NCBI GenBank assembly: GCA_964440935.1
Contig: CAYTTY010000071.1
Location: 1-12,689 of the forward strand
From: WJJR01 sp964440935
GTDB lineage: Bacteria; Zixibacteria; MSB-5A5; WJJR01
Direction: 5' to 3'
Length of the DNA stretch: 12,689 nt
How positions within the stretch are numbered: the first letter of the stretch is position 1; each line of letters begins with the position of its first letter. The position numbers and the translations under genes are program-made. The notes under the pieces were generated by a model that saw nothing but the letters and a program-made list of their open reading frames with translations, was not told the origin of the DNA and searched no databases. Below, piece by piece: positions 7,097-12,689 of the stretch.

Positions 7097-7800
7097 GTAT
7101 CGATAAGACCATACTAATCGTCGAAGACGAAGATCACATTGCTCAGGGAATCCAGCTCAATTTGGAGATGGAAGGGTACAAAACAATCATCGCTCCTGAT
7201 GGACCCTCGGCGCTGGAGATCGCCGATTCGACACACCTTGATCTCATTCTGCTCGATATTATGCTCCCGGGAATATCGGGTTATGATGTCTGCAAGGAGA
7301 TTCGCGGCAAGGGAAGCCGTGTGCCGATACTCTTTCTGACGGCCAAATCCGACGAGGAAGACCGTATTCAAGGACTTGAAGTCGGCGGTGATGATTATAT
7401 CACCAAGCCATTTTCGTTAAAAGAGTTGCTGCTCCGCATTAAAGCGATATTTCGACGTCAGGCGTGGTTCGCCACGCCCGGAAAGGTCGAAGATGAGTAC
7501 CGGTTTGGAGACAATATCATCAACTTCAAGACCTTCACGGGCAAGGGACCGCATGGCAATGTCACCTTGACCCGGAAAGAGTGCATGATGCTCAAGTTCT
7601 TCGCCGAGCATCCCAATGAAGTTGTCTCGCGGGACATGCTGCTCGACGGGGTATGGGGGTATGATGCATATCCGACGACCCGGACGATTGATAATTTCGT
7701 GCTGCGCTTACGCAAGCACTTTGAGGTTGATCCTGCTCACCCACAGATGTTTCTGACCGTGTTCGGGGCGGGCTACAAGTTTGCTCCCCCATCAACTTAG
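7093..7800 (+). CDS. hemR: OmpR/PhoB-family response regulator, HemR-like
   Basis: A 235-aa DNA-binding response regulator. The receiver domain (~5-122) has the acidic pair at 11-13 (EDE), phospho-acceptor Asp55 in LILLDIMLPG, Thr83 (FLTAKS) and Lys105 (YITKPFSLKELL). The C-terminal winged helix (~158-233) shows LTRKECMMLKFFAEHPNEVVSRDMLLDGVWGY, the recognition-helix region TTRTIDNFVLRLRKHFE, and the closing FGAGYKF wing. ATG 7093 overlaps the kinase stop by 4 nt (ATGA), so the pair is co-translated. The predicted targets are the TGACA-N6-TGACA sites before hemA and hemN. Being inside the operon that starts at hemA, it would control its own synthesis. Family assignment is certain; identity with Leptospira HemR rests on synteny and the sites, not on a sequence search. 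Confidence 0.88.
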   Translation: MSIDKTILIVEDEDHIAQGIQLNLEMEGYKTIIAPDGPSALEIADSTHLDLILLDIMLPGISGYDVCKEIRGKGSRVPILFLTAKSDEEDRIQGLEVGGDDYITKPFSLKELLLRIKAIFRRQAWFATPGKVEDEYRFGDNIINFKTFTGKGPHGNVTLTRKECMMLKFFAEHPNEVVSRDMLLDGVWGYDAYPTTRTIDNFVLRLRKHFEVDPAHPQMFLTVFGAGYKFAPPST

Positions 7801-7822
7801 CACGGCCGTCCCGCCCGTGCTA
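7798..7822 (+). other. Hairpin spanning the hemR stop codon
   Basis: TAGCACGG (7798-7805) pairs with CCGTGCTA (7815-7822), a perfect 8-bp stem with a 9-nt loop; the left arm contains the regulator's stop codon. No T-run follows, so it is not a standard intrinsic terminator. It could stabilise an upstream mRNA segment, cause partial termination, or be chance. hemE starts only 19 nt beyond it. Confidence 0.5.
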
Positions 7823-7841
7823 CATTCATTCTGGACATACC

Positions 7842-8891
7842 ATGACCAACACACCTAAGCGAGATTTCATTGAAGCCTGTTATGGCCGCCCGGTTCAGCG
7901 GCGGCCGATTTGGATCATGCGGCAGGCGGGACGGTACCAGGCGTCGTACCGTGCCGTCCGTGCGCGTCATTCATTTGAAGAACTGTGTTCGACTCCCGAG
8001 TTGGCGGCACGAGTCACGCTGCAACCGATCGAAGAGTTCGATCTCGATGCGGCCATCCTGTTTTCAGACATCCTGACTATTCTCCCGCCGATGGGTCTTC
8101 CAGTCTCATTCGGTAATGGAGGTCCCAAGATCGCCGACCCGATCCGTCGAAGTGACCAGGTGGCGCATCTGGCTCCCCTTGATGTTCAGGAAGGGGTAGG
8201 GTTCGTCTTGGAAGCGGTGAAACGAATTCGTCGCTCATTGCCCGGACGCGTTCCCCTGATCGGTTTTGCCGGGGCGCCGTTTACGCTGACCTGCTACGCC
8301 ATTGAGGGATCAACATCGCGTGAATTCGCCGTGGCACGGCGATTCTTCTTCCGGGAGCCGGAGGCTGCTCAGGAACTCATGCACAAGATGGCCGTTGCGG
8401 TGGCCGACTATCTCAATGCACAGATTGATGCCGGGGCCAACGCCGTGCAGATCTTCGATTCCTGGGGTGGGTTGCTATCGGCGGCAGACTACCGGGTGTG
8501 GGTCTTTCCGCATATGAGAGAGTTGGTGGCAAAGGTGAAACGTCCCGGCGTACCTGTTATCTTATACGTTAGAGGATCGTCGCATCTCCTGGAGGTTCTG
8601 TCGGATACGGGTTGCGACGTGATGAGTGTCGACTGGCGTACGGTGCTCAACAGTGCCGCGTCAGAGTGTTCGAAACAGACCGCCTTGCAGGGCAATCTCG
8701 ATCCGCTCGCACTGTATAGTTTCAATGACGATATCCGCGAGCGCGCCCGTGCTATCATGAGGGAGATGGATGCCACCGGCAAGGGGCACATCTTCAATCT
8801 CGGACACGGTATTTTGCCGACCACGCCGGAAGACAGTGTCAAGGTATTGGTTGAGACGGTCCACAATACGCCGCCCGCAAACCCCTCATAG
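7842..8891 (+). CDS. hemE: Uroporphyrinogen decarboxylase
   Basis: Cytoplasmic, cofactor-free decarboxylation of the four acetate side chains of uroporphyrinogen III to give coproporphyrinogen III. Both family signatures are present: RPIWIMRQAGRY (R27, R31) and GFAGAPFTLTCYAIEG (~141-156, Tyr152). The catalytic Asp76 is in AILFSDIL, Ser208 in IFDSWGG and His322 in NLGHGILPTTP, matching the substrate-binding residues known from human and bacterial enzymes. The 349-aa length is usual. ATG 7842 follows a 41-nt gap after the response regulator; only a weak GGAC precedes it, and no hem-box lies before it, so it is probably read through from the upstream operon. Confidence 0.97.
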   Translation: MTNTPKRDFIEACYGRPVQRRPIWIMRQAGRYQASYRAVRARHSFEELCSTPELAARVTLQPIEEFDLDAAILFSDILTILPPMGLPVSFGNGGPKIADPIRRSDQVAHLAPLDVQEGVGFVLEAVKRIRRSLPGRVPLIGFAGAPFTLTCYAIEGSTSREFAVARRFFFREPEAAQELMHKMAVAVADYLNAQIDAGANAVQIFDSWGGLLSAADYRVWVFPHMRELVAKVKRPGVPVILYVRGSSHLLEVLSDTGCDVMSVDWRTVLNSAASECSKQTALQGNLDPLALYSFNDDIRERARAIMREMDATGKGHIFNLGHGILPTTPEDSVKVLVETVHNTPPANPS

Positions 8892-8932
8892 CCGAGAGAA
8901 ATTGTCATAATTAGGCCATTCTCTGCCCTGTG

Positions 8933-8948
8933 TGACCTGCCGGTGACA
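8933..8948 (+). promoter_or_regulatory. Putative second hem-box upstream of hemN
   Basis: TGACC-tgccgg-TGACA matches the TGACA-N6-TGACA hem-box at 9 of 10 defined positions with the exact 6-nt spacer, and ends 67 nt before the preferred hemN start. As at hemA, the downstream half-site forms a -35-like GTGACA (8943-8948). It is followed after 17 nt by AATCAT (8966-8971), a 4-of-6 match to -10. The site lies in the 124-nt hemE-hemN gap, where an internal promoter would be needed. The recurrence of layout at two haem promoters supports a real operator; regulator binding is inferred. Confidence 0.6.
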
Positions 8949-9015
8949 AGAGCAAGGCGTAACCCAATCATCTTCGTCCTGTAACCGTAGTCCTTTGAAC
9001 GGCAGGGCAATGCAC

Positions 9016-10416
9016 ATGACCGATGACCGCTATTTATCTGTACCGACCGACTTGCTTCGCAAGTACGACCGTCCGGGACCACGATATACTTCGTACCCGA
9101 CTGTGCCGGTCTGGACCGAGAACTTCGGCGCGGAGGACTTCGTCGGACATCTTGAGGCATATGCGGACAGTGACCGGCCTCTCTCAGTCTATGTGCACAT
9201 CCCGTTCTGTGCAGAGCGCTGCACCTACTGTGGCTGCAATGTGGTTATCGCCAATCGGCAGGATACGGTGCACCGGTATCTGGACTATCTGTATAGGGAG
9301 ATTGACCAACTCGTCGCGAAGATCGGCCCGCAGCGGAAACTCTTGCAACTCCACTGGGGTGGCGGGACCCCGACATTCTTGACTGTTCCGCAGATAGACG
9401 ACGTTTGGAACAAGCTTCAAGAGGCGTTCGCATTTGATCGGAACGCCGAAATTGGTATCGAAGTCGATCCGCGGGTGACGACACCGGAGCAGCTTCGTCA
9501 TCTTCGAGAATTGGGGTTCAACCGCCTTTCGATGGGGGTGCAAGACCTGACGCCCGATGTGCAGCAAGCCATTGGTCGCCGTCAGACGTTCGAGCAGACG
9601 GAAGAGACGTACCACCTCGGACGTGAACTCGGTTTTCTCGGGATCAACATGGACCTGGTCTACGGTTTGCCGAGACAGACGATCGAGGACTACGAGAAGG
9701 CGATCGATCAGATTGTCAACTGGCGCCCCGACCGTCTGGCCGTCTACTCATACGCTCATGTACCGTGGGTCAAACCGCACCAGATGCAGATCAGCGAAGC
9801 CGACTTGCCCAAAGGCCCCGACAAGTTCGCGCTCTTTGCAACGGCGATCCGACATCTGATCGAAGCGGGGTACACGCCGATTGGGATGGACCACTTTGCT
9901 CTTCCCGAAGATGAGCTGGCGCAAGGGCTTGAGAATGGTCGATTGCACCGGAACTTTATGGGGTATACGGTCTCATTGTCGCGCGATATGGTGGGGCTCG
10001 GTGTCTCCTCGATCAGTGAAATCGGCGGCGGGTATGCCCAGAACGATTCCCGTCTCGGCGGCTACTACCGGCGCCTGGATGATACCGGTATCGGGGTTTA
10101 CCGAGGCTGGTCGTTGAGCGAGGACGATAAAATTCGGCAGGAGACAATTCTCTCGATCATGTGCCGGATGCACCTTGATCTCAACACAATCAGTGAGCAG
10201 TTCGGTATTGATGCTCCATTATATTTCGATACCGAGATGTCGCAGTTGGGTGAATTCTACGACGACGGGCTTATCGAATCGAACGGGGCGGGATTTCGCG
10301 TCACTGAGCTCGGACGGCATTTCGTGCGCAACATCGCCATGGTCTTCGATGCGCATCTCTCCGGTTTGACTGACAAAGCCACCACCAAGAAGCCGATTTT
10401 CTCCCGTACCGTGTAA
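9016..10416 (+). CDS. hemN: Oxygen-independent coproporphyrinogen III oxidase (dehydrogenase)
   Basis: A radical-SAM enzyme that oxidatively decarboxylates two propionate groups of coproporphyrinogen III to give protoporphyrinogen IX without oxygen. The N-terminus carries the substrate-site motif GPRYTSYPT (21-29). YVHIPFCAERCTYCGCN supplies the [4Fe-4S] cysteines C65, C69 and C72 plus the fourth HemN cysteine C74; HemW-type paralogues have Phe there. WGGGTPTF is the SAM-contacting GGGTP motif. RLSMGVQD and YGLPRQT follow, and the C-terminal domain ends with LGRHFVRNIAMVFDAHL. ATG 9016 has GGCAGGG (9001-9007) at 8 nt, better than ATG 9010 or TTG 8995. The 466-aa length fits authentic HemN. 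It has its own candidate promoter and hem-box, so it may respond separately from hemA-hemE. Confidence 0.97.
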   Translation: MTDDRYLSVPTDLLRKYDRPGPRYTSYPTVPVWTENFGAEDFVGHLEAYADSDRPLSVYVHIPFCAERCTYCGCNVVIANRQDTVHRYLDYLYREIDQLVAKIGPQRKLLQLHWGGGTPTFLTVPQIDDVWNKLQEAFAFDRNAEIGIEVDPRVTTPEQLRHLRELGFNRLSMGVQDLTPDVQQAIGRRQTFEQTEETYHLGRELGFLGINMDLVYGLPRQTIEDYEKAIDQIVNWRPDRLAVYSYAHVPWVKPHQMQISEADLPKGPDKFALFATAIRHLIEAGYTPIGMDHFALPEDELAQGLENGRLHRNFMGYTVSLSRDMVGLGVSSISEIGGGYAQNDSRLGGYYRRLDDTGIGVYRGWSLSEDDKIRQETILSIMCRMHLDLNTISEQFGIDAPLYFDTEMSQLGEFYDDGLIESNGAGFRVTELGRHFVRNIAMVFDAHLSGLTDKATTKKPIFSRTV

Positions 10417-10510
10417 GATGGAATCAACCGACCCCCGACTCGGTGAAACGGCTTATCTGGCCCGTGATAGTGTGCGCACTATGACGATTTCCTACCGCGA
10501 CCACCACTTT

Positions 10511-10591
10511 TGTGATCCCCGCGAAAGCGGGGATTTATTTTCACTCACGGAGAGAACGCCAAAATGGATTCCCGCTTTCGCGGGAATGACA
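10511..10591. repeat. 81-bp palindromic dispersed element (MITE-like)
   Basis: The left arm 10511-10541 and the reverse complement of 10561-10591 match at about 26 of 31 positions, around a 19-nt centre. Each arm is itself a hairpin: ATCCCCGC-gaaa-GCGGGGAT (10515-10534) and ATTCCCGC-tttc-GCGGGAAT (10568-10587). This CCCGCGAAAGCGGG type of repeat is widespread in intergenic DNA of many bacteria, and translates into the familiar spurious peptide WIPAFAGMT. A fragment of the same element lies at 40-58. No transposase or clear target-site duplication is visible. Confidence 0.85.
10515..10541 (+). terminator. Possible intrinsic terminator after hemN, formed by the repeat
   Basis: An 8-bp GC-rich stem with a GAAA tetraloop (10515-10534) runs directly into TTATTTT (10535-10541), about 100 nt after the hemN stop. 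The mirror-image arm (10561-10587) would do the same on the opposite strand. The form is that of an intrinsic terminator, but it belongs to a dispersed repeat, so termination is an inference. Confidence 0.4.
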
Positions 10592-10601
10592 GCGGTTGAC
10601 A
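10587..10601 (+). promoter_or_regulatory. TGACA-N5-TGACA with perfect -35 before hemY
   Basis: TGACA-gcggt-TGACA lies at the right edge of the palindromic repeat, 84 nt before hemY. Its spacer is 5 nt, one short of the hem-box, so it is only a weak candidate operator. The second half-site forms a perfect -35, TTGACA (10596-10601), but no good -10 is seen 16-18 nt downstream, so any promoter here would need activation. The first TGACA belongs to the repeat, so chance formation is plausible. Confidence 0.3.
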
Positions 10602-10685
10602 GCTCCTCGGAACTAGACCTCACACTTCAGTGGTACAGCGACTCCTGTCCGCACCGTCGCCACAGGCGAATGGTGAGAGAGTCCC

Positions 10686-12101
10686 ATGACGACTGAGCAG
10701 CCCAGTATCATCGACGGTATCATCATTGGTGGGGGGATTTCCGGCCTGGCGCTGGCGCACTGGCTTGGTCTGCACGAACACCCGGGATCGTGGGAGTTAT
10801 GGGAAGCGACCGACCGTCTGGGTGGCACAACTGGCACCGATCGCGAATGCGGTTACTCAGTCGATTGGGGGCCAAACGGCTTTCTGGACCGGGAGCCGCT
10901 GACGTTACAGCTCGTCGATGAAATCGGGCTGCGTCACCAGCTCGAACCAGCCAACGACAAGAGCAATAATCGCTTCATCGCCCAAAACGGTGTACTGCAT
11001 CCGGTGCCGTTCTCACCACCCGCCATGCTGCGAACCGGTCTACTCGATTTCGGCGAAAAGCTACGCATTTTTGCCGAACCGTTTATCAAGGCGCGTCGTG
11101 ACGACAGCGATGAATCGGTCTTCGATTTCGCGGCTCGGCGGATCGGCAAAGGGGCGGCGGAAACCTTTGTCGAACCAATGGTCTCCGGTGTTTATGGGGG
11201 TGTCGCGCGCGATCTCTCGCTGCCGGCGTGTTTCCCGATCATGCGCGAGATGGAGATGCAGTACGGAGGGCTGGTCAAAGCGATGATCAGCAAGATGCGG
11301 GAGAAGCGCCGCCAGCGGAAGGCGAGCGGTGAACCGAAAAAGAAGCGGGGCGGACCCGCAGGACCAGGCGGTCATCTGACATCATTCAACAGTGGCCTCG
11401 ATGTCCTCACCAATCGTCTCGCCGAACGGCATCAGTCGATCATCCACACCAATCGCGCGGTGGCGCGGGTGGCGTATCACAGCGACGGTTACTGGATGGT
11501 CACCGATGCGACCGGCCGCGAAGTGCGCGCCAATAATGTTGTGATCGCTTGCCCGACATTTGTCGCGGCACAGTTCTTAAGGGCATTTGATCATGAGCTT
11601 GCGTCAGCATTCGCCGATATCCCGTATGCCCCGATCATCGTAGTCGCCACCGGTCATCGGCGTGAAGACATCAAGCACTCGCTCGATGGATTCGGCTTCC
11701 TGATCCCACGCACCGAGAATATCCGCACACTCGGTTCGATTTGGACTTCCTCGATCTTTGCCGAACGCGCTCCCGACGGTCATGTGCAGTTCCGCAGCAT
11801 GCTCGGTGGCGCGGGCGATCCATCAGTCATGGAATTGTCCGATGACCAACTCTGGGACACGATCAAGAAAGAGCTTGGACCGCTCGTCGGCATCACCGCC
11901 GATCCGGTCTTCATGAAAATCTACCGCTGGGAGCAGGGCATACCCCAGTTCACTCTTGGCCACCGCGAACGGCGTACTCGTATTGAACAACTCGCCGCTA
12001 AGTATCCCGGCCTGCACATGGTCGGGAATGCCTACTACGGTGTCGGATTGAATGATTGCGTGAAGATGGCGAGGCGGGTAGCGGAGGCGATTAAGAAATA
12101 A
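10686..12101 (+). CDS. hemY: FAD-dependent protoporphyrinogen oxidase
   Basis: Oxidises protoporphyrinogen IX to protoporphyrin IX, the last step before iron insertion; the family is peripheral to the membrane. The 471-aa protein begins with the dinucleotide-binding motif IIIGGGISGLALA (GGGISG at 15-20), followed by the FAD-ribose acidic residue in LWEATDRLGGTTGT (E40). The middle contains FVEPMVSGVYGGVARDLSLPACFP, typical of this oxidase, and the C-terminus VGNAYYGVGLNDCVKMARRVAEAI (~446-469) is the second FAD-binding segment. A very basic insertion (MREKRRQRKASGEPKKKRG, ~203-221) resembles a family loop that varies in charge. The coproporphyrinogen-oxidising homologue (CgoX) is an alternative by fold, but HemN upstream favours protoporphyrinogen as substrate. 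ATG 10686 has only a weak GAGAGA ribosome-binding site. Confidence 0.93.
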   Translation: MTTEQPSIIDGIIIGGGISGLALAHWLGLHEHPGSWELWEATDRLGGTTGTDRECGYSVDWGPNGFLDREPLTLQLVDEIGLRHQLEPANDKSNNRFIAQNGVLHPVPFSPPAMLRTGLLDFGEKLRIFAEPFIKARRDDSDESVFDFAARRIGKGAAETFVEPMVSGVYGGVARDLSLPACFPIMREMEMQYGGLVKAMISKMREKRRQRKASGEPKKKRGGPAGPGGHLTSFNSGLDVLTNRLAERHQSIIHTNRAVARVAYHSDGYWMVTDATGREVRANNVVIACPTFVAAQFLRAFDHELASAFADIPYAPIIVVATGHRREDIKHSLDGFGFLIPRTENIRTLGSIWTSSIFAERAPDGHVQFRSMLGGAGDPSVMELSDDQLWDTIKKELGPLVGITADPVFMKIYRWEQGIPQFTLGHRERRTRIEQLAAKYPGLHMVGNAYYGVGLNDCVKMARRVAEAIKK

Positions 12102-12140
12102 TGCCACCGTCTACCTGTGCAACTGTCGCCATTGTTCCAT

Positions 12141-12171
12141 GTTAGAGCGATTGTCAGAAGTATTGTCCGTT
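12141..12171 (-). repeat. 31-nt dispersed repeat, inverted copy
   Basis: The reverse complement contains GGACA, TTCTGACAA and CGCTCTA in the same order and spacing as the copy at 73-103, about 24 of 31 positions by eye. It is the most diverged copy in the window and lies 40 nt after the hemY stop. Confidence 0.5.
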
Positions 12172-12368
12172 TGAAGCTAACCCGGATCCTGCACCAGAGT
12201 CGACCATTTCGTTAGATGCGGCGTACGAGATTCCCCACAATTTACTGTGGTCCAAACGGTTGATTGATCGGAGTTGTAGTGTGTCCTCGCGTCGCATCCG
12301 AGAATTCGGGGGACAAAGTGTAACCGCCCAAGGCGAGCTTTTCCGATACGCAAGTTATAGTGGGTTAA

Positions 12369-12419
12369 CGTGTTACCGGAGATTGTCCGTGGGGCTTGTG
12401 AAATATCCGGGCTAACACG
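12369..12419. repeat. Imperfect inverted repeat
   Basis: CGTGTTA-CCGGA (12369-12380) pairs with TCCGG-gc-TAACACG (12406-12419): 12 bp interrupted by a 2-nt bulge, with a 25-nt loop. No T-run follows. It is one of several consecutive structured segments in this gap. Confidence 0.45.
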
Positions 12420-12431
12420 GTGGTCATGTGT

Positions 12432-12457
12432 GGCGTCACCTGCCCTCGGGTGACGCC
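12432..12457. repeat. Perfect 9-bp hairpin
   Basis: GGCGTCACC (12432-12440) and GGTGACGCC (12449-12457) form a perfect GC-rich stem with an 8-nt loop. Only TTG follows instead of a T-tract, so intrinsic termination is uncertain. It lies about 330 nt after hemY. Confidence 0.55.
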
Positions 12458-12475
12458 TTGTCGGTAGTGGAGATA

Positions 12476-12501
12476 GCCGTCACGCGACGGCGCGTGACGG
12501 C
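12476..12501. repeat. Perfect 11-bp palindrome with tetraloop
   Basis: GCCGTCACGCG (12476-12486) and CGCGTGACGGC (12491-12501) form a perfect 11-bp stem with loop ACGG. It is the strongest hairpin in the window. The stems here and at 12432-12457 share the CGTCAC/GTGACG core. There is no following T-run, so a REP-like element is more likely than a terminator. Confidence 0.6.
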
Positions 12502-12508
12502 ACTCTGG

Positions 12509-12566
12509 AATCGGACAGTTATTCTGACAACCGTTATAGAGCGGTTGTCATTATAAAATTCCGATT
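12509..12566. repeat. 58-bp palindromic element made of two 31-nt repeat arms
   Basis: AATCGGA (12509-12515) pairs with TCCGATT (12560-12566), and TGACAACCG (12525-12533) pairs with CGGTTGTCA (12542-12550) around an 8-nt loop. Both arms are copies of the 31-nt repeat found at 73-103. This looks like the complete element, of which the copies at 73-103 and 12141-12171 are half-units. Confidence 0.65.
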
Positions 12567-12624
12567 GAGGAGAAGCGAGGCACCGTGTGTATCGTGATGA
12601 CATCTGGGTGCCACGGGCCTATGG

Positions 12625-12689
12625 GGCGTGTTGCAAAACCCCCGAGAATCAGAGCCTTCGGGAGGGCGAGCCTCCCGGCGAGCCGCAAC
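12625..12689. repeat. Dispersed repeat truncated by window end
   Basis: From about GCGTGTTGC to the last base, GCAAC, the sequence includes the hairpin CGGGAGG-gcgag-CCTCCCG (12659-12677) and complementary ends GTTGC (12630-12634) and GCAAC (12685-12689). Translated in the + frame it reads IRAFGRASLPASRN, a peptide I recognise from spurious ORFs over intergenic repeats in environmental genomes. The boundary on the right is unknown. Confidence 0.5.

Larger units (their letters stand above)
12102..12689. other. Non-coding tail rich in hairpins and dispersed repeats
   Basis: No gene can be supported in the 588 nt after hemY. The region contains inverted copies of the 31-nt repeat (12141-12171, 12509-12566), four further inverted repeats (12235-12250, 12369-12419, 12432-12457, 12476-12501) and a repeat truncated by the window end (from about 12625). 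No tRNA cloverleaf or classic terminator with a T-run was recognised. Such density suggests a repeat-accumulating gap between transcription units. Confidence 0.6.

Noticed and set aside
9016..10416. HemW (haem chaperone) instead of HemN
   Set aside because: The fourth cysteine (C74) and the N-terminal GPRYTSYPT substrate motif are HemN features that HemW lacks.
10418..10696. 92-residue open frame between hemN and hemY
   Set aside because: Its core reads FCDPRESGD and WIPAFAGMT, the well-known translation of the palindromic intergenic repeat; it is not a gene.
73..12171. A 12-kb composite transposon bounded by inverted 31-nt repeats
   Set aside because: The repeat occurs in extra copies beyond 12171, the outer copies are the more diverged or half-units, and no transposase or integrase is present. 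A dispersed palindrome is the simpler reading.
12585..12689. GTG-initiated frame open to the window end, preceded by a GAGGAGAAGCGAGG stretch
   Set aside because: The product ends in IRAFGRASLPASRN, characteristic of a dispersed repeat, and has no other protein-like feature. It cannot be excluded fully because the window cuts it.

Overview
The window is a haem (tetrapyrrole) biosynthesis locus. All eight genes lie on the + strand, in near-pathway order: hemA, hemC-hemD fusion, hemB, hemL, a sensor kinase, an OmpR-type response regulator, hemE, hemN and an FAD-dependent protoporphyrinogen oxidase (hemY). Together they cover every step from glutamyl-tRNA to protoporphyrin IX by the C5 route, including the oxygen-independent coproporphyrinogen step. 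Ferrochelatase (hemH) is not here.

Layout. Positions 1-420 are non-coding and hold remnants of dispersed repeats plus the presumed hemA promoter. From 421 to 7800, six genes are packed with overlapping stop and start codons (1, 20, 4, 4 and 4 nt), which implies one translationally coupled operon. hemE follows after 41 nt. A 124-nt gap with its own regulatory site precedes hemN. A 269-nt gap containing an 81-bp palindromic repeat precedes hemY. Positions 12102-12689 are non-coding and crowded with hairpins and dispersed repeats.

Main result. Gene content, the HemC-HemD fusion and an embedded two-component pair match, from memory, the Leptospira haem cluster, where HemK/HemR controls haem genes through a 'hem-box' TGACA-N6-TGACA. 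Here an exact TGACA-N6-TGACA lies at 349-364, 56 nt before the hemA start. A one-mismatch copy (TGACC-N6-TGACA) lies at 8933-8948, 67 nt before the hemN start. A TGACA-N5-TGACA at the edge of the repeat upstream of hemY is a weaker third candidate. The simplest model is a self-contained autoregulatory circuit: the kinase-regulator pair in the operon senses haem status and drives the hemA and hemN promoters.

Organism. The fairly GC-rich coding sequence and abundant intergenic palindromes (the 'CCCGCGAAAGCGGG' type, and one whose translation reads IRAFGRASLPASRN) do not look like AT-rich Leptospira. They suggest an uncultivated bacterial lineage, possibly in the FCB superphylum (for example Zixibacteria). 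This assignment is a low-confidence guess.
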